Assembly (NCBI GenBank): GCA_008360955.1
Contig: LUCM01005770.1
Coordinates: forward strand, 62,001-126,000
Length of the DNA stretch: 64,000 nt
Direction of reading: 5' to 3'
From: Fasciolopsis buskii
Taxonomy: Eukaryota; Platyhelminthes; Trematoda; Plagiorchiida; Fasciolidae
Part shown: in pieces, positions 25,942 to 38,278 of the stretch
How positions within the stretch are numbered: position 1 is the stretch's first letter
Layout: each line of letters begins with the position of its first letter
Translations under genes and position numbers: made by a program
The notes under the pieces: generated by a model
Database searches by the model: none
Seen by the model: only the letters and a program-made list of their open reading frames with translations
Told to the model about the DNA's origin: nothing

Positions 25942-28900
25942 GTGAGTTGCAAACAAATTTACATCCCTTTCTACCAAACTGTACATGCCATTTTATCTGT
26001 ACCCATTCAGATGCGTTTTTTCTGCATAAGCATTCAAAAGTGGGTCAAAATTCGTCGTAAATTAACAGTCATCGTGACAATTCTCGCAGACGGTGAAAAA
26101 TCTACTGAAAAGCACCAACCCCGAAAATAATTTAGTTCTTTTTCAGTCTAATGGAAGACAACAAAGTCAAATATGGGCGGGAAATTTTGCCGAAGGCTTA
26201 TTTGCGAAGCTAACTTTAGTGCACCGATTGTGAATAGTCTTTAGTCACATTTGACCATCACTGCGACTTACATTACACTATGACTGTATTGCATATAATT
26301 TTAAGGTACATTGTTCTTCTCAGCATGGTTCTGCCATGCATCCATCAATAACAAAGAATTTGCTGAACAAAAGCTTCCAAGTTCGTTGCTATCAGTCCCT
26401 GTATTTTGTTTGATGCTCCAGTTTACGGATCTGGGGTTAGTTTTCGGATCTGACTTACTGGAATTTTGCATTCAAATTGGTCCCACCAAACCTGCCACTT
26501 CGATGACTTTCCTTTAGCTCTATCGTTTTTGCTGTTTTCCTGATGAAATAACAACGAACACCATTCTTTAGGATGAGGATCTTGGCCAAGCAAAGGCTGC
26601 CAAAATGGGGAGATGACTGGCAAAATATGGATTCTAACTGAGGACTTTCATACGAAAACGCTGTGACATTATCAGTTTAGTTATCAAAAGTCAGTTGCTG
26701 GTTTATTCCAAATGATGCCGCCGTCTCAAAGTTGACTTATCTGCTTTTTGTTTATGAGACAAGAAACGGGAACAAAGTGGTTATTTTCGGTTTACACAAA
26801 AAGGACTCCCGTATGCAGTTCGCTCTTGTTTACGTATAACACGCTGAATATTGGTGACCAAGGCTGACTTGTGTGATGCTTGAAGGTAGTTCTAGTTAGT
26901 GATGAATTGTCAGAGTCTCACGATGACATCGGAAAAATGAAAATATGAAAGAGCGTGATTTGACCTTCGTCATCATAATCACACCTAAATTTTCGCGACT
27001 GAACTTCGTTAAATAAGCTACTTAAAAACCACAACGGCAGTCTCCTCCGAATTCTCTTTAAATTCGTTATAGGTAACGGGAAATGTCTAAATTCTGCCTG
27101 CTTAGTTGCATTCGGCTTGAAAGAACCGTAATAAAACCTGCAAAATATGCCTACTTGATCCAGGTTTCCTTCATTTTAATCTCATCCTCGGTCTTCTTTC
27201 CTGTAACCAATGGCAAACTAACATATTAAGCAAATCATTCATTCAGATAGGTTACGATGTGAAACAACTCCGCCACTAGCACGATTTGTCAAATTAGAAT
27301 GTTGGCTTTTCATCTTGGACGTAATTGCATGTGGGTTTCGTTTTTTGTTAGCCTGTTGCGATCGCGACCGGTCACCTGCTAGTATACATCCAATTCACTC
27401 CGGTTTGCATTCATTGGTGGCAACAAAAGGTTTCATTCACTCAGTGACTTGCAGAATGGGATGTTACATGAACAAGGTTTGTGCCAAGTGTGTGGGTTGT
27501 GAAATCGTATCCCCGGTGAATCATTCCCGAATGAGCAGATTAAAATTGACAGCTCGTTGGAGGAAATCACTGAATGTTCGGATATTCACTAACGCAAGTG
27601 CAGTTTTCCACCAAACTTACTGTAAATCAGTCAGAAGAGGGGGAACATCAAGGTATCGGTGAAATTCAACAAGTACACAGAAAGTCATTTGGTCAGTCGA
27701 CGAGATGTCCACAGATGGGGCACATACACAGATTACCGTTAATCGCATCACTTCCACTGGACAGTTGAATCAGTTTAGTTGTGAAAATCTTCGGTCGCCT
27801 TTCCCCTATGTTGAATGCTAAGAGTAGGGAAACAGAAACTTAAAAACACGTTGCGTATGAAATAATGTGAGTATATATAAATATGTATATATATACTGGT
27901 CGATGGGCAGTTGGGGAACTGAATGTCTATAAATAGAAACAATAGCTTGGAAAGAACTAACCGTTCAATTGCGCATAGAAGCAATCGAAATCAAATTTCC
28001 GACCTATTTACCAAAGGTCACTGAAATATAGCTATTGCATACATATTTTTACGAAACAAATGACTGGCTTAAGTAGGCACTTTACTTTTTCCTTCGAACA
28101 AAACTTTCCTGAAATTGTTGAAAATGGTCTAGAAACTACGTTTTTTGTTAGTGGGCCGACAGGGCACATTGAAAACCGGGTGCGATTACAATGTCTAATT
28201 CACTCCCCCATCTTTATTGTTTATTTGACCTCAAGATCGCATTTTGCCAGTAACTCAACAGACTTTTCTTGCAACTATCCGATAAAAATAGTACAAATGT
28301 TTGTTCTAATGAGGTAAAATACTTCTACGGCCGTACCTTAGCTTCAGTTCAATATAGGCAGACAATCGTGGTGGACTGACAACTTGTATACTTCGACAGG
28401 CTGTCAACTACCAGCTTTCATTGTAACAAAAAAGGAAATTATTGCAAGTAGCAAAATTAGCACTCATTTTGGCAGGGACTTCTAATTTCCAAAGAAATAT
28501 AAATCCCGTCCCAAACGAAGCATAAAACTGCACGAAACAGTAGCATCATTTATCAAATCTGTTGGTCTTTTACAAGCCTACTAGAGCGAAATGACGGTAT
28601 GCACTACTTTATCTTCGTGAATCTACTCCAAATTCGACAGACGTTAGCTGTGAATCTGCGATTCCATATCAAGCTATTCGCGATAACTGATTCTGAAAGA
28701 TTTGACCGTGGTTACAACAATCTTGCGTTGATTAGCTGCTTACAAGCAAATTGAGAGTCTTCTTACAAAAACACTTGAGGATAGCAAGGTTTTGTTCGGT
28801 AAATGAATCAACTTGGTCTGATGTTAGTCCTCAACGAAATGACAAAAATCTAAGCTAATCGTCTGCGCAATGTCATGCAGACATGCTACACGTTGCGTGC

Positions 28901-31811
28901 AACGTGAACAACCCCTTGCTGATGGTTCGATTTTCCTCTCTAGTCTTAATTAAATTAATCTTGCAGGTATTGAATTCAGCCGTGCAATTGCTCACGTGGC
29001 TTTCTTACAAAAGTCCTGCTGGATTACAGCCGAGTCTCCTAGGGCAGAAAATAGATTTTCATAAATAATTATACTAGAGCCATTGGGTGGGGACAATATG
29101 CATTGCCAAATGACTTCTTCCATTGCCTTCGACGTTCAACAGAGAGCAAATCATATGAAATAATTTTTTCAGCAAACGTTTGACAAACTGCGAGTGGGAA
29201 AGCGTGTGATGTATCGTTCCGTTTAGTAATAAACCTTCCAAGTTAGTTTTACAGTAGAGATCATAGACCACTTTCCACGGGTTTGTGTTTGATATAACAC
29301 TATTTAAAATGTCCGGGATATTATTCCACTATATGGCTCCTCAAATTAAATACGGTCCATAACATTCAGTAAGATGAACGCCTTAAATGCGTGGTTTGAA
29401 GAACAAACTTTCCTGGATATTTTCGCCGGATAAATCGTGTTTTGTGAGCCTCAGTACATCATCACTAGAACAACTCGACAGTCATTGCGTGTTTCCCGGT
29501 AATCTGAACCTGTCCACCTGAATGTTTGTGTTACATTTCCGCGGGTGCTTTAGGCCGGCTGACACCTTAAACACTTCAGGTGTTCACCGTTCTCTAGAAA
29601 GCTAATAAGGTGTTGCCAGCATACATGCCCACTGTTCTAAAGGCAAGAAATTTTATCTAACTTCTCGTAGCGATGGGATTCAAAGTCTCATTGTTTTATG
29701 GAACAAGTTTTCCGCATTTGCTGTAAGGTTTTGTCGAAATTTTCCGAGAAAAGCCACGTCAAAATGATAGTCTTATTTACTTCAACCTAGTGGACAAGAT
29801 TCTTATCACGGTTCGCATGTGCGTACGATCGGTTGAATGTCCGCTAAGCAAGAAGACAAAAAATCGATTTTATCTCCTCTTTGCTTTATTGTCACAGAAA
29901 CAGCATTGCAGTTTAACTAAATTTGTCCAAATGGCCTGCTGTTAAACATTCACCTTGCTCCGATTTTTTTTGAAATTTACCCTATTGAAAATTTTCCCAT
30001 CCATCACTAATCGCTGACAGAGTCATCAGCCTAAAATTTCATTAATTATTTGCGAAATGCCTTTTTGATCTTTCAACCGCATGATTTTCGTTAAAGTGAG
30101 AGGTTGAAGAAAGATTTCGTCTGAATAATCCTTTGCTTTCTTTTTTGGAATTATAACCCGAGATAAATTATCGTTTATTTCATTTACCAAAAATGTGTTC
30201 AGTGCACAATCCAATTTGGAAAAGTCATCTGAAAAGACCTAACTTTAGCGCGAACATTTGACCTATCTAGTATCGCTTAGGTATGTTCCAGTTATCCAGC
30301 CTAATCTTTCGTGCCGGAACAAATATGAAGTATTCCGCTAGCTTTTGCCCTTTTTCTACACGATACTCCCATGCAAGTGGCTCCAATCAATTATGATATA
30401 CGAAAATCCATGCGCGTCTGGCGACCGGGCGAATCACAGTGAGAGAAAAAAAAACGTATTAACTTGCTGCTAGAAGTTCGGTAGTTTTTCGCCTAAACAC
30501 CTAATAACTTTCCTCCGGAGACGGTAGCCATAGCCACTGTTTTTCTGCACACGGTACTTGACAATCCCTGGATGAGTGACACTAGGGCTATGTTCCAATC
30601 AATTATCATAATATTTTGCAAATTGTGAATAGTTTGTAGGCTTCTCATCGGCTTAATCAATCTGTTCGAAAAATCTTGCCTGTTTTCAACCGGGCTCAAA
30701 CCCAGGAATCTCGGTGGCTACGAAAGACATTTTATCTCTCTAAATCTCTTACACTCAGTAGTTCTCGAAACAAAACAGTATTGCATGCCTCGAGTAGAGA
30801 GTTTTATTTGTTAATATAAACGATCGACAATTTTATTGTTAGCATATTTATGTGCGTGTTTCGTTCCAGTGATTTGGGCATTATTAGTGTTATGATTTTA
30901 TCGCAGTTAACAAGATACAATTATGTAATTAATAGAGAATCTGGATTTGCAATGCTCATTGTGTACAAATTAGCAGTTGGGAAAAAATGTCAAGCTTGTG
31001 GACGTAGTTGGCTATTCATTAAGTTTCACCAGTTCTGGTTAACTAGCAATGAACATAATATTTTAGTCCTTCGTAATCGGGTAATGGGCAAGCAGATTTC
31101 CCGGATTTAATTGAAGACAATTAGCACTTGGCCTCGGAATTCGGGAAGAGCGGTGTTAATGTTGAATAATATGTAACAATTTGTTAAAGCTCGTGTAAGC
31201 ATTAATGGCATATTTTTAGTTTGTAAGTCGAATGAACGAGGACAAGGTAGGATTGCAGTCGTGGCCAAATAGCGTACACCGATAGAGATCACAGTTTTGG
31301 TGCGTATAGAAATTCTCGATTGCTGAGCTCGTCCCGCATTTACAAGGGCAGATAATGGACCACGGAACACAGTCAAACGCTCGCTGATCCACGTAATTCA
31401 TTCGTTCTGAATTACTGGATCATTGACTGAAAAGGAACTGACGGTGAAAGTTTAGCTTGCATATGAAATTAGGCATTCACTTTTCGTAAAAAATAACGCA
31501 GCAAATTGAAAAACTCAAAATGTTTTGCCTTGCTATAAAGTCGTTACACTGAATGAGGTAGCAAACTAAGTGAATTGAATTGTGTGAAAATATAGCGATC
31601 AGTACAGCTGTCCACATCTACTACCCAAGACTTCACCAAGCTTTCAACATACTGTGTATCCATACTGACAACTGTCTATCTACATTAAAGAAGGCTGAGA
31701 TTGACCGTCTGGGGATCCGTACACCCACTCCTCCTGTCCTGGCCCCCTTTGTTCTGCTTCTCAGTGCAAGAGCTTATTACATATTCCAATTGTCTCCATC
31801 CCGAGGGAATC

Positions 31812-31816
<5 letters not shown>

Positions 31817-31850
<34 letters not shown>

Positions 31851-31860
31851 GCGTGTGCGC
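31817..31860. repeat. (GT)n microsatellite
   Basis: About 22 GT units ending in a GCGTGTGC variant. Confidence 0.96.
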
Positions 31861-32193
31861 ACTCACGACATGCTGAGAATCATTGGAACGGAAAATGCTT
31901 TTTGAATCTCCCTGTCGTGTAAAACCTCCGACGGAACCGGTAATCTTTCTGCACGGGCGTAATTACGTGGGTGGTTTTTTCGTATCAGTTAGAATTGTGT
32001 GGCGTAGGGCAAGAGCTTTGTAGATTAGTATGGCGTCTATAGATCTGGTCTGAAGGGATGTGATATGATGTGATGTGATGCAAAACATCGGAGTTTAAGA
32101 CAAACCAAGTGCGAATCACGCAGTAACAAAGCAACGATTGACGACGCCATTGTTTACGGTGTGCTGGTCATTAGGTCCAAATTTCCGTCTGCA

Positions 32194-32222
32194 GTATATA
32201 TATATATATATATCTATATATG
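32194..32222. repeat. (TA)n microsatellite
   Basis: Short TA run with one TC interruption. Confidence 0.93.
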
Positions 32223-35200
32223 TGAATGGCTGTAAAGAGCAAACCTTATTCAATTAGCTGTACACTCTGTCCTCGCTTCTGCTGTTTTCCATTCCGTCCG
32301 GTGCTGGCTGTCGTCCGGAATCTATTCATTTGCTATTCATCTTACTGCAGCAGTTGTCTTTTTTTCGTTTCATTAACCCGGAAACTTCTTATCGGACAAT
32401 GTGGAGGAAATGCTTCATCAGTATTTATTTTTTATTTGTCTCGAGGGAATAAATCTTCAGTAGTTTTGTTTTAATTGCAAAAAGGTTTACTTCATCTCTG
32501 TCTGCAGCATCATATGCGTGGTCGGGAAAAACCTGACCAAAATACACCCGATGCCTTCCTACTTTAAGGTTATCAATAGATCGGCTTCGATGGTTAACAT
32601 TGGTGGAATCAAACATTGCCATGGAGAGAACGCAGTGCGCTTCATAAGGAAATCTCCAATTTGTCCGAAGATGATGCACTAGTTGCTCCACAGTCAGACA
32701 AGAGTGTGACCTGCTGATTTGTCCATTTGACACAGGATTTATCGAGATGTTCTTTTATTGTAGACTGGTGCATTTGTTACTCAAATACTTTCTTCCTAAC
32801 ATGGCAATCCATATTTCATTGTCATCCGTAAGAGATGCTCTTGACTCATTTTTACCAATAAACGAAGAAGCTGCTTGAACCGCCCCGTAAGTCTAAACTG
32901 CCCTTGGTCTTGATTGTATAAGATTACTTTATACTTTTCCTCCAGGACATCTGTAGTCTGTGGGATAATCAGTTTTGTATACACGGCTATCAAATTTGCG
33001 ATCTTGGATTACCATGGACTCCTCAACGCATAGTAGGACTTTCCTGGCTAAGTCAGATCGAATCTCTGGAGCTGTGTAAATGAATAACTCAGTTTCTGGT
33101 GTCCACCGAATTCCCCGCCTCGACCGGGTGTTTACGCACCGAACGTTTGCTGTCCTCTCTGACCAAGCCGAAAAGGGTTCTTGGGTCCGTTTGATCATTC
33201 TCCTACTGGCTTAGACAAAGCACCTCTTAGGGTGACTAGAAAAGAATACAAAATATTCCACCTGAAATGCGCTTCCAGATCTGAGGGAATTTTGTTAGGC
33301 CGAGAAGTGAAATTCCTGCTGATTCCTAAATCCGATGTTCGTCCATCCAAAAAGATTATTTTTTCAAGAAACGAAAAGAATGACATCGTGTTTTCACTAG
33401 ACTTTGTTTAGTGAGGGAATGAACTAATTTCACCAATCTATCGGCCTACTTTCAGCCAGACCAATGCAAACTATTTTTACCGGTTTTGATTCCAATGGAC
33501 TATTCATTAATGGATGTTACAATAGGCAATTCACCTATTTCTTACACTGAAGTCCATATGGCCAGACATTCAGGCAAGAACTTGCTTCTTTTGCCACAGA
33601 TACAAAATGAACAAGGCATTCTAAACCATTTCGATTTCTCATCCTACCCTCTGCGTAGCTCGATGCTTGTGCTCAGAATAATTATACCGTTCATCATTGA
33701 TCTGCTTCTTTCGTGTCCTGTTTTTTCTCCGTGTTACAATCTATCTTCAGGACTGTCAGAAACTTAAAGTACGGACGTGAGCAAACGAACATCTTCAGAT
33801 TCAGTATGAAACAACAAACTCGCATGCCCTGAGTGGCATGTTTTTCTCTGTCTAGAAACCATTCATGCCAGTCTAATTTAACGATTCATCTTTGCTAATC
33901 ATAGAACCAGGTACTTCCCAGAATAAACAACTCCTCTTATGAGGCGTAACTACGATCAAATAGATGAGCGATTAACCCAAGAAAGATAGGTATAAAGTGA
34001 ATAATCAGAAAAGGAATCATTTTTACGCTGACAGCATGTCAAAAAATTCTGGCGCAAATTTTGTGAGGTAAAAATGCTGAAACCATGTGTTTTGTTTAAT
34101 ACAATCACCTTTGTTTTATGATATAAAGAGTAGTTTATTTGTAAGTCAGCGTATTATATTTCGCAAAAATCTGAACCGGAAGACATTAGTTAAGTAATTC
34201 CCAATTCGACAGTGATCAGTTCTAGAAATTCGAATACCTGGTAGATACACCGCCAAATTATGTGTATCCAAGAACCATACATAAACGTTTACTAATAATT
34301 CTGGTTTACGTCTTTCTACGGTTTCCAAATTCTATTCATCACAAAAGTAGTGGTCGCTTTTTCATGTAAAAGCCAATTATCTTCTACAATGTTTATCCGA
34401 AACCCAATTTGCCATTCGGGCTATTAGATACTTTGTTCAACCGATGCCATGGCTATGCCAATGGTTTAGCTGATAGGTCAACCTTCAAAATTACTGCATC
34501 AAACAATCCAACCGGTAAGCGACGAGTTTGCACAACAGAATTGTAAGAAACATCACAGTTGCATTCTATCCTGTAGTCGATAATAAGTATTTCATGGAGC
34601 AATCAACGGTCACTATAGTTTTTGGGTCAAATTCCCGGTTTTGATTTGGCATGAGAAAATGCATGTGGAAAAAGTGGCAGTTTCACCAGAACTTACCGTT
34701 GCCAGGTAGAATCGAACAGATGAACTTGTACTTTCCAGGTGAATGCAAATATCACTAAGCGGTTTCGGTCACTGGTCCCAAACGTGATATTTACTTAGGC
34801 AGTCTGTGTTTGTAGGTCGTAGCCATTATAGTTAATTGTTAAATGCAATGGTAAACCATCAGGTTGATTCCCGTTATCGTGAAACTTGTGAACTACCACA
34901 TCGATGCAGTCTGAATCAAATAATTACTTGCTTTTCTGGTGAAGCTGATCATAGAATGAGTTGACTGACTGAGGGCTTGGCGGGTAACTGGATGATAGTC
35001 GACCGTTGTTTTATGTTCAAAGTACTCTTAAATTGGAGTCCACTGAAGTTCAGCCGCTCAGGGCACTCGAATCTAATGACCTTTAGTGGAAGACAATAAG
35101 CCCAGTCGGGTGATTTTTTCGGAACATTGTCTAAACGTGACCAGCGAGATAATCCCATTCTGTTTGGCTCTTGTACCAAGGGAAATCAATTAGACGATCA

Positions 35201-36893
35201 AAACTGGTTTGATTGCGTGTCTGCGCATGACGGACTGTATTTCAAAAACATCATTACAGTCAAGTTATATTAGCGTATTTACCTCCGTGAGGAAGTTAAC
35301 TTAGGTTCTTAAATTACTCAGCGTGTTGAAATCAGCGTACCAGTTACGTGTTTGTTATATATTCAACTGCATTCGACTGTCGAAAACCGGGAGTTCAGTT
35401 CCATTCATCTAGTCCTATACTGAGTTTAACTAACCACTAAAGTGAATAACTTTGAACTAGGACGGGAGATTAGTACAGACTGATGGCAGCTTCTCTAAAC
35501 TTTTGTTATCCAACTGCTTTGTGAGATTGGTGCCGACAAATGATCACTTCGTGATCGTCAAGTGCAATGATGTGAGAACCAGCAAACTGAATGATAAGGC
35601 AGACTGATCCTTTGGCAAAGACGAAACGGATATCATAAAACAGCTTTTCCAAGCTAACTAAAATATTCCAGAACAAGAGACTTTGGATGAACGGATTGAT
35701 GAAATAATCTGTTTAGTCGACACTTTATTTGCCAACTTCCAAGTGATATGCTCTCAGTGACTAATAGCCCCGGATTCGCCAACACAAGCGAAAGAAAGTC
35801 ATTCGTATGTCCATTTCATAAAACCACTAAAAAAACGAACGCGGCATTTGCATCGGGCCCAACAGTCTAACATGTGCACAGTTTGACAACAGTTCTGCTG
35901 ATGCCAATTTTACAGTTTTTCCATGATATCGTAACAGTCGTGCAGTTTGTATCACTGAACGGAAATTCTCGTATCACCGACCCTTGTTTTTATTTCATCC
36001 CGAATCTTGCCCATGTGGACGGTGAGAATTCCGATGGAACAGTCACGCTGAAAATCGGGGCAGCATGCCAGGCTCAAACCGTTTTTGTTTGGTCCAATTG
36101 TGAAACAGTTGGGTGGTGAAGGAGTGTATCATATGTATAGGTCGACTGGGGCTGATTTAAAAGAATTAATGGAGTCTTTGTATAAACTCCTAAATTAAGC
36201 TAACAAACCAGTACGATTGGTAAGTCGAGTAGAATGTTCAATGAAGGAAAGCTTAACCAAATGGTTCTTATTGTGGACAATACGCGCAAAATCTCGCTAC
36301 TTATCTAAACTAATGAAGTGCGTATGAATAAAGTAAAGTCCGGCGTATCAAGATTGTTCTCCAAAATGATCCGTTTCTCAGTATCAATCACCAGATCACA
36401 GTTGAAAGTCTTGTAGCCAATAGTCGCAGGGTTGTTTTATCTGTTCGATGGAAGATTCTGAGAAGTATGTAATCCTTTCGTCTCTACTGGAACTGGAGCC
36501 AGAGTGTGCGAGTGCAGTTTACCAGATTAGTCGAAAGCCGATTTAGGGAGTAACCCTCGGTTGTGCTGTTAGAAATTTCCCAGAGATTCGCTGTGGTACT
36601 GTCGCACGGTTTACGTCACATCAAACGTAAATAGTCAATATTTTCATGATAGGTTGATTATCCTGATATGTCACAATAATCAATGGTGTTCGCTGAGTTG
36701 ACTTGTGCATGAACTCCTGCGACAAGCATGAATACCCAGATTGTACTGCATGCTGATTGGCCTGGCTTTTTCTAGATAATTGGCACCACTGGTGTGCTGT
36801 TTGACTTTCCGTGTTTCATATCAACGTCAAACAGATGTCGACCCAATTGTGGTCAAAATGCATGATCTTTGCTGTTGGTATCGCTTGCTTCAG

Positions 36894-37496
36894 CTGAATG
36901 TCAACAAGGTGTGGGATTTAACGGTTTGTTTTTGCTGGTCAAACTCACAGGGTGGGTGTATCTATTTTCACGCAAAGGTGGACTGAGTCCGTGTTTGGTT
37001 TATGCATTCATTATTCTACTGATTGTAGCTTCTAAAGTGCAGTTGCCATTTGGACTAGACACTGCTGAATGCACCGCGAAATATCCACAACAACAACAAA
37101 AACAACAACAACAGCGAGAACAGCAGAAGCAGCCGCAGCGGCAAAAACCACAAGAAGAACAACAAGACCAGCATAGTAATTATACTATCCCCAAAGCAAA
37201 TATCATTGGCGAGAATAAACAGACCACCAGCAACAACAACAAGCAGACATATAAACAAACACGTTTCCTTTTAGCAGAAGGAAAAGTAAAGCAGCAGCAG
37301 CATCAACAACAACAAAAGAGAGAAGAAAAAGAGCTCCTGACAACGCCACAACTATTTACCGGGGAAAAATTGCATTTTTGTACTGATTCTCTTCAACAAT
37401 TAGTGCGGAGAGTGTCGCGAAAGGCACACATCACCGGAAACAGTTTTCAAACTCTTATGCAATATGATCCACAACAGTCGATTTATTATGTTCAGA
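36894..37496 (+). CDS. Candidate glutamine-rich 5' coding exon, possibly of the LAR-type receptor
   Basis: A frame open from 36866 to 37597 encodes a hydrophobic stretch (L-V-Y-A-F-I-I-L-L-I-V-A-S, about 37000-37040). Next comes a region of roughly 90 residues very rich in glutamine with lysine and asparagine, from CAA/CAG repeats (about 37085-37320), and then a more ordinary segment ending Q-Y-D-P-Q-Q-S-I-Y-Y-V-Q. A consensus donor, GTGAGT, at 37497 would end the exon in phase 1, which is what the Ig exon at 41799 needs; the joined codon would be lysine. No in-frame ATG precedes the hydrophobic stretch, so an upstream exon must supply the start. Plausible acceptors, all phase 1, are before 36894, 36951 and 36978; I chose the one with the best pyrimidine tract. 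I infer a signal-peptide or anchor region plus low-complexity linker. It could instead be an unrelated gene or a chance frame helped by CAA repeats, which cannot form stops. Confidence 0.35.
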
Positions 37497-37600
37497 GTGA
37501 GTATTGTTTTGCCAGAGTACATTTCCCAATTCGGTTTGTCCTTTGTTCACGTATGTCCCGAACAAGGAACTATGTTTCCTTTGTTAGATCAGAACAATAA

Positions 37601-38278
37601 TCTATTTTCATTAGGAAGTTTGTTCAGAATAAAAATCTAATTGGTCTAGAAATGAAAAAAAATGAAAGCACAAAATTATTTGACGTTTTGGCGATTAACA
37701 AATTGTCATTTGCCCTGCCATTTTTGTCAATTGGTACAGGTGAGTTTTTGTCGTTTTATCGAACCACACTCAAAATGCACACAAATAAATCATCTTTTGA
37801 TAATCGTCATAACCGCTTTCGCTTAGATAATGAGCCTGACGAGGCTGTTCAACAGGCATGTCTTATATTTTCAAAGGGAATACGGTTTACAATTCTCCAA
37901 TCCATTCGTTTTTTGACAACTGATGACAAAAAGGGTTCAGCCTTGAACAAAATTTGTTGCTCGTTAACATATTCTTATGCCGCAAATTATACGGTGACGA
38001 ATTCATTCTGCCAGCAAATCCAAACTCTTCAGATACAGATAACTCATGCTAGATTTTTTACTACAAATTATTTTGTGTCGATCATTTTGCGCGTGCTTCC
38101 ATTTTCTCAGCTGACCGGTTCACGTGAATTTATGCTGTCTACGTTTGCGTCAACTTGCTTGTTTTATCCTGTGTTCGAGCATTTTTCAACCGTTTTTGCA
38201 GTGGCATTTACTAGGAGTATAAAAAAACAGAATCATATAATATGCTATAGAATATTGCATATTATACACAAAATATAA
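37601..38278 (+). CDS. Unrecognised open frame continuing the 36.9 kb frame after one stop
   Basis: Directly after the TAA at 37598-37600 the same reading frame stays open to 38278, with an ATG at 37652 followed by 208 codons. The product is rich in phenylalanine, isoleucine, threonine, serine and asparagine, begins M-K-K-N-E-S-T-K, and I recognise no domain. A perfect donor (CAG|GTGAGT at 37740) interrupts it and leaves phase 1, again compatible with the Ig exon at 41799. A symmetrical 90-base exon, 37650-37739, could also be drawn from the TCTAG acceptor. The composition resembles translated AT-rich non-coding DNA, so this may be chance, a decayed gene, or coding sequence broken by one stop. 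Confidence 0.2.
   Translation, partial: SIFIRKFVQNKNLIGLEMKKNESTKLFDVLAINKLSFALPFLSIGTGEFLSFYRTTLKMHTNKSSFDNRHNRFRLDNEPDEAVQQACLIFSKGIRFTILQSIRFLTTDDKKGSALNKICCSLTYSYAANYTVTNSFCQQIQTLQIQITHARFFTTNYFVSIILRVLPFSQLTGSREFMLSTFASTCLFYPVFEHFSTVFAVAFTRSIKKQNHIICYRILHIIHKI

Larger units (their letters stand above)
25942..36893. other. No supported gene; microsatellites
   Basis: Frames of at most 115 residues without domains. Three neighbouring - strand frames at 32425-33198 could be a decayed coding relic, but nothing is recognisable. GT and TA repeats lie at 31817 and 32194. Confidence 0.5.

Noticed and set aside
37615..37739. Exon using the TTCATTAG acceptor before 37615
   Set aside because: Its phase would not carry the reading frame into the glutamine-rich exon upstream.
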